The notes beneath the pieces are model-generated. The model did no database searches. It was given only the letters and a program-made list of their open reading frames with translations, and was not told the DNA's origin. The translations under genes and the position numbers were made by a program. A stretch of 64,000 nucleotides of DNA from Cephalopachus bancanus (lineage: Eukaryota; Chordata; Mammalia; Primates; Tarsiidae), in assembly GCA_027257055.1 (NCBI GenBank), contig JAPVLO010000133.1:6262001-6326000 (forward strand). Reading direction: 5' to 3'. Shown piece by piece: positions 59,597 to 64,000 of this stretch (position 1 is the first letter of the stretch; every line of letters begins with the position of its first letter).

Positions 59597-59903
59597 AATT
59601 TTTCCTTTTTAAAAAAGCATTTCTACACTTCGGAATAGAGAATATTTATAGGATCCCCAAACCAGAAAGTAAAAGAAGGCATACAATAAATTATCTCCCT
59701 TCTACTACTGGGGACCTTGTCTTCCCTGTTTTAATTTATGACCCCTTGAACAGGTGACCCCAATTATTAACCTCTTAGGTTGTTCCAGAGTGTTAATGTA
59801 TTCGTAAATGAATATGAATACGTGTTACTGCCTCATTTGATTATCCAAACAGCAGCGTATTATGCACACTATTTTTTACTTGACTTTTAAATAACATACA
59901 TTG
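59597..59903. other. unassigned AT-rich sequence
   Basis: No gene or repeat recognised. Confidence 0.3.
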
Positions 59904-59904
59904 G

Positions 59905-60023
59905 AGGCTGGGTGCAGTGGCTCTTGCTTGTAATCTCAGCACTTGGGGTGGCTGAGGCAGGAGGATTGCCTGAGCCCAGGGATTCGACACCAGCCTGGGC
60001 AAGAGAGTGAGATCTTGTCAATG

Positions 60024-60080
<57 letters not shown>

Positions 60081-60234
60081 TAACCAGGTGTGGTGGTGCA
60101 TGCCTATAGTCCCAGTTACTCAGGAGGTTGAGGTGGAAGGATGACCTCAGCTCAAGATGTCAAGGTTGAAGTGAGCTGTGGTCTTACCATGGCACTCTAG
60201 TCTGGGAGACAAAGTGAGAAACCCTGACATACAA
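59905..60234 (+). mobile_element. Alu dimer, old type, with (AT)n in its linker
   Basis: Left arm 'aggctgggtgcagtggctc', right arm 'aaccaggtgtggtggtg'. The middle A-rich linker has become an (AT)n microsatellite (60027-60077). The 3' tail has lost its A run. Confidence 0.88.
60027..60077. repeat. (AT)n microsatellite
   Basis: About 25 uninterrupted AT units in the Alu linker. Confidence 0.97.
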
Positions 60235-60321
60235 AAATCTCCAAATAACACAAATTAAAAACTTGTATATATACACTTATAGGAGATTTCTGTATCAATT
60301 CATAAGTTTCTTTGTCTTTTT

Positions 60322-60662
60322 TTTTTTCTTTTTTTTTCAATCAATATTTTTTATTATGGTTTTGTGGGGTACAGTTAAGGGCAAAGGCTGAAGATGGCTG
60401 CCTGCCTCAGGGTGGACGGCCAGAGACTTACTGTGGGCAGGACGTCTCGGTCGCAGGAGAGGTGGCAGCGATCCCAGCAGATCTTCTCTGAAGGGGCTTC
60501 AAGGACTGAAGTGGATAGCCTCCAGCCCAGGTGGTCTGATGTGCTACAGCTGTGGCAGCAGTGGGGGGGGGCTGTGGTGGCGGCGGTGGTGCCGTTTGCG
60601 CTGCATTGACTGTCCAGTCCACAGCGATGCCCCAGCGGTGGCAACGGCCGAGCTCCGTATCT
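60322..60662 (-). mobile_element. miniature L1: 5'UTR joined directly to the 3' end
   Basis: On the minus strand it starts in L1 5'UTR DNA ('atacggagctcggccgttgc', about +120 of L1-F). It runs about 290 bp to 'cttcagcctttg', then continues without ORFs into the last 50 bp of the young L1 3'UTR ('cccttaactgtaccccac') and an A tail. A 12-bp duplication 'ctttgtcttttt' (60310-60321, 60663-60674) flanks it. About 5.9 kb of L1 is absent. Confidence 0.92.
60394..60609 (+). CDS. antisense ORF kept in the miniature L1
   Basis: 71 codons antisense to the mini-L1: MAACLRVDGQRLTVGRTSRS, then QERWQRSQQIF. It matches residues 42 onward of the L1-F antisense ORF in frame, then diverges after about 45 residues by a frame change in the CCG-rich part. 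Coding status unproven. Confidence 0.25.
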   Translation: MAACLRVDGQRLTVGRTSRSQERWQRSQQIFSEGASRTEVDSLQPRWSDVLQLWQQWGGAVVAAVVPFALH

Positions 60663-60674
60663 CTTTGTCTTTTT

Positions 60675-60789
60675 ATACAATTGCATACTATTTTATTGTA
60701 TGAATGGATAATAATTCATTTAGATGGTTCCCTGTTGGTGGGCATTCAGGTTGATTTCAATTTTATTATTTATTATTATTGATTAATAA
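60675..60789 (-). mobile_element. old LINE fragment
   Basis: 'ttttattgtatgaatggata' and 'gtgggcattcaggttgatt' fit a reversed ancient L1 3'-end text. An AT palindrome-like run ends it. Confidence 0.45.
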
Positions 60790-61260
60790 TAATAAAATAG
60801 CAGTCTGGATTGGTTTTCTATTGCTGCCTAGACACATTACCACAAGCTCAGTGGCTTAAACAGCACCCCCTTACTATCCCCCAGGTGTGTGGATGAGATG
60901 TCTGTGGGTTGAGCTCAGGTCTGCAAGGATGTAGTCTTGTTGCTGCCCAGCTCTCACCCAGGCCCTGCTTCCAGATTCAGGGCTGTCAGCGGAATTCCAT
61001 CCCTGGCAGCTGTGGAGCTGTCACCCAGGGCCAAGCCTCTGACGTCATAGACAGGCTCAGACTTCTCTCATGGCCTCTCCCACTTCAGACTGGCAAGGTT
61101 GCATGAGTGTCCTTTCACACCTGGGACCTCTCTAACTTCCCTTCCTGCCACTAGCAGGAGGACACTCTGCTTTGAAGGGGCTGTATGATTAGCTCAGATC
61201 CACTCAGACCCACTCTCGGATCAGCTCCCTCTCAAGGTCAGCTCTGCCACAGAATGCAAC
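60790..61260. repeat. old dispersed repeat (LTR- or DNA-type, unassigned)
   Basis: 'attaccacaagctcagtggc' and 'ttaaacagcac' open a block found widely in mammals. I cannot fix the family from memory. The right limit is approximate. Confidence 0.4.
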
Positions 61261-61330
61261 ACAGACCCCAGGAGTGATCACGAATTCCAGAAATTAGGAC
61301 ATTCTGCTCATAGCACCATCGTCATCTTGC

Positions 61331-61530
61331 ACTGAGTATGTCCTAGGCATGCTTCTAGGTGCTTTATTTATATGAACTAATGCAATCCTCACCACAATCT
61401 GCTGAATTCAGTGATTATGTCCTTTTGACAGATGGATAATCCGAGGCAAAGAAAAGATAACTGACTTGCCTAAGGTCATAGTGCGGGTAAGAGGTGGTGT
61501 CAGTTAGTTGCCAATCTGTGTCTCGAGCAT
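61331..61530 (+). mobile_element. MIR SINE
   Basis: Landmarks in MIR order: 'gcttctaggtgctttattt', 'gcaatcctcacc', 'acagatggataatccgaggc' and 'taactgacttgcctaaggtc' (core), with a tRNA-unrelated tail. Highly diverged, as expected for this ancient family. Confidence 0.8.
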
Positions 61531-63080
61531 GCCTGCTGCCTCTTGTGGACGGAGTTGCCATGCATGATTCTGCATAGCAATCACTGAATCAGAGACCACC
61601 AGGAGACAGGGATGTCCTGTGTTCTGGAGAGTGTAACTGCAGAGAGCAAGGTCTACACAGAGGTGACCCAGACAGAGAGGACCCACAGGGCAGTGAAAGC
61701 CAGGAATTAGCTAACAGCTACGGGTGCTTGAGGTGACAGGGGAGAAGATTGTGTCTTAGAGGTGGCATGAGCCAGAGCTAGCTGTGAGGGAGGGTTCCGT
61801 CTTAGGCACCAGAGGGAAGCATGGCTACGTGCAGACACACAGCCCAGGGAGCAAGTATGGAAAAGTGAGCACACAGACCCCACCTCTCTGCTTCTAACTT
61901 GAGGCTCCTTGCATCAGCCATTCCCAACAGGAAGCCAAGAGCAAGGGAGCTGGGGTGACGTCCACTCTAGAGTTGAGACTGGAAGAGTGGAGGGGTCATG
62001 AGTTAGTGGCTGGGGCCACACCATGTCTTGGAGTCCCATGGTGGGAAACGGTTGATCAAGAGGCTTTCACCCAAGACCCTGGATCTCCCCTTGATGCTGG
62101 AAGTTGTGAGGCATTCACAGGCATCCCTGCCTGTCCCAGTTGTGTCGAGTACCACGGGGTCTGCTGGACAGTCCTGACAGATGGGGAAGGTTGCACTTTG
62201 GCCTTGACCCTCGGTGTGCTGGCTCCAGCTCACGTTGGCTCCTGAGAGCCAACCATAACATGTTGTGAAATGTTGTGAGCTGGCTGAGATTCCACTGGTA
62301 GCTTGGAATTGGGAAATGCTACCCATCGGGCTGCTTTTACTCTTCTGGAAAGTTGGTTGTTAAACATTGACCAGCACACCTCTGGCCTTGACTGTCTCTT
62401 GCTCTAAGCTCCAACCAAACTGGGTGTCTTCCAGGGGGCCCAAAAGGGGCTGGAGTGATATGCTCATGGGTGGGATATCTGCCTGCTCCTTTCTAAGAAG
62501 CTGACTGCACTTGTACTGCACTTGACGTGATGCTGCCTGGTATGACTACTTGGGTCTCCTCTGTGCGCCCTAACCACTGACCCCTGGAAGCATCATCAGT
62601 GGCACAGATCCTGTCCTCCACAGGCCATCCTCTACCATGTGACATGCATTGAGCTGACCAGGACACTCAAGGTGCCTGCCACCTCCCATGTCCCGGCTCC
62701 AGTGGGCATCACAGCAATGTCATGAATCTGTAGGTCAAACACCCTGCATTACCAAGTCCCTGTGACCCGAGAACAGTCGCTCCCATTTAATCCCCTAGTG
62801 TCAAGCAGAGCCACCTGGCCTCACCCTTGGGGATCCCATGGCTCCCAGTAACATCAGGTCCAACTCTCTGGCAGCATGTCCATCACTGTCACAAGTCTGT
62901 CACATCTGGTTTTCTAAATGGAGCTTCCAAAGGTCTTTCCCAATACATCAAAAAATATGAATAAAAGGTTTTCTGCCCCTCTCAATAGTTACAACTGTGA
63001 GCATGCAGCCTCCATATAAATAGATCCATGCCAATGATCCCATCTCCTGAAGTCTGAACTCTGCCCCACACAACTTGCTC
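61531..63080. other. unassigned single-copy-like sequence
   Basis: GC-rich, with no recognisable repeat except possibly a small old DNA-transposon scrap near 62290-62380. Open frames of about 100 codons on both strands (61955-62245, 62003-62326) overlap and have no recognisable domain. No gene called. Confidence 0.35.
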
Positions 63081-63092
63081 AAAAAATTCCAG

Positions 63093-63504
63093 GTGGGGCA
63101 TGGTAGCTCATGTCTGTAATCCCAACATAAGGCAGGAGGAGGCTGAGATGGGAAGATCACTTGAGCCCAGGAATTCAAGACCAGCCTGAGTAACTCAGTG
63201 AGACCTCATTCCTATAAAAAATACAAAGATTAACCAAGTATTGTGGCACCTGCCTGTGGTCCCAACTACTCAGGTGGCTGAAGCAGAAGGACCACCTGAG
63301 CCCAGGAGGTTGACACCAACCTGGGCAACATAGGAAGCCCTTTCTCCCCCCCCCAAAAAAAATTAGCCAGGTACAATGGTGCACGCCTGTAGTCCCAGCT
63401 ACTTGGGAGGCTGCGATGGGAAGAATGTCTGAGCTGGGTGGCTGCAATGAGCTATGATCATGCCACCGCACTTCAGCCTGGGTGACAGAGTGAGACCCTG
63501 ACAA
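63093..63504 (+). mobile_element. trimeric Alu
   Basis: Three Alu arms in a row. Left arm from 'gtggggcatggtagctc' to about 63215. A middle unit (63220-63350) begins like a right arm ('gtattgtggcacctgcc') and ends like a left arm ('aacctgggcaacatagg'). After a C/A-rich linker a right arm follows ('aattagccaggtacaatgg' to 'gagaccctgac'). 412 bp in all. Target duplication 'aaaaaattccag' / 'aaaaaatccag' (63081-63092, 63505-63515) encloses all three. Confidence 0.88.
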
Positions 63505-63515
63505 AAAAAATCCAG

Positions 63516-64000
63516 CAACACAATCTCATTAACCATAGGCCATCAGGGTCCAGGCTCCAATTCCTCACAGCTGGGGCTCCAGCCAGCACACTGAACAGCA
63601 CATTCTCTGTAAGCTCCTCCATGCCAATAAGTCTGGCCTGACACAGTCTAAGTTTCATCGAATGTACTTAGACACGATACCCATGTGTGTGCCCAAACCC
63701 CTGTCAATACCAAGGAATAAGATCCTGCCGCCGGTCAGGCTACCTGGTCTCCTAGAGGCAAGCTCCTGCCCTATTTTGGAGAGTGGCATCACCAGCATTT
63801 CACTGTCATCAGGCTCTGCAGGTAATCGAGGAAGGGGGAGGCTGGGTGGTGAGGATCACCTCCCCCTGTGAAGTGCTTGCTCTCGGTTATGTCAACAGAG
63901 GACACTTGCATGAGGGAAGTCGAGGTACCTTGGGGATGAGGTGGGAGGGGCTTCCTACTTAGGCAAGGAGGACGCATGTTCAGGCCACTTGGCCTCCTGC
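63516..64000. other. unassigned sequence to the window edge
   Basis: No repeat or gene recognised. Confidence 0.35.

Noticed and set aside
60765..60797. AT-rich palindrome-like run (attattatt...aataataat)
   Set aside because: Simple-sequence end of an old LINE fragment; too short and low-complexity to claim a structure.
61955..62326. Overlapping frames of 96 and 107 codons on opposite strands
   Set aside because: No recognisable domain, GC-rich DNA, and no evidence favours either strand.

Overview
This window reads as repeat-dense nuclear DNA from a primate. Two-armed 7SL-type (Alu) SINEs with a middle A-rich linker occur throughout, and only primates carry such dimers. The younger Alus share an arm ending in 'gactccaactc' just before the A tail, and a left arm with 'cccgcgggttcgagaccc'. 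As far as I can recall this matches neither human AluS/Y nor the lemur or galago types, so a tarsier-like, non-anthropoid primate is my best guess (inference, about 50%). I see no multi-exon protein-coding gene.

Layout. 1-10.6 kb: mostly unassigned single-copy-like DNA with old repeats (MLT1-like LTR, a mariner remnant, a Tigger-like element, Alus, (TG)n). 10.9-14.4 kb: an ancient L1 on the minus strand, followed by a second mariner copy. 15-22.3 kb: a decayed plus-strand L1 (L1-B) with a young L1 fragment, a (GAAA)n tract and an Alu inside it. 22.3-34.2 kb: ancient minus-strand L1 DNA split by a nearly full-length young minus-strand L1 (L1-C, 25530-32240). 34.26-41.66 kb: a full-length older plus-strand L1 (L1-D) that hosts a minus-strand L1 fragment. 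42-43.3 kb: an internally deleted L1. 44.2-48.66 kb: an L1 (L1-E) split by a 2.95-kb retrocopy of POLR2K whose 58-residue reading frame is intact. 48.7-50.3 kb: more ancient L1 and an Alu. 51.76-58.17 kb: a full-length young L1 (L1-F) with matching target-site duplications. 58.2-64 kb: mostly unassigned DNA with Alus, a miniature L1 (5'UTR fused to 3' end), a MIR and a trimeric Alu.

How it works together. Most of the window was built by L1 machinery. L1 inserted repeatedly into older L1s and also moved the Alus, the POLR2K copy and a second small mRNA-like retrocopy. Target-site duplications read directly from the sequence give an order of events. All L1 ORF1/ORF2 frames I can follow are broken, so no copy here looks autonomous. 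The points most worth a second look are: the intact POLR2K-like frame; an antisense reading frame starting at the same place in the 5'UTR of both young L1s (an ORF0-like arrangement) and partly kept in the miniature L1; the miniature L1 itself; a trimeric Alu; an Alu with about 95 bp of foreign GC-rich sequence; and an Alu block in L1-C that looks copied from a neighbour rather than retrotransposed.
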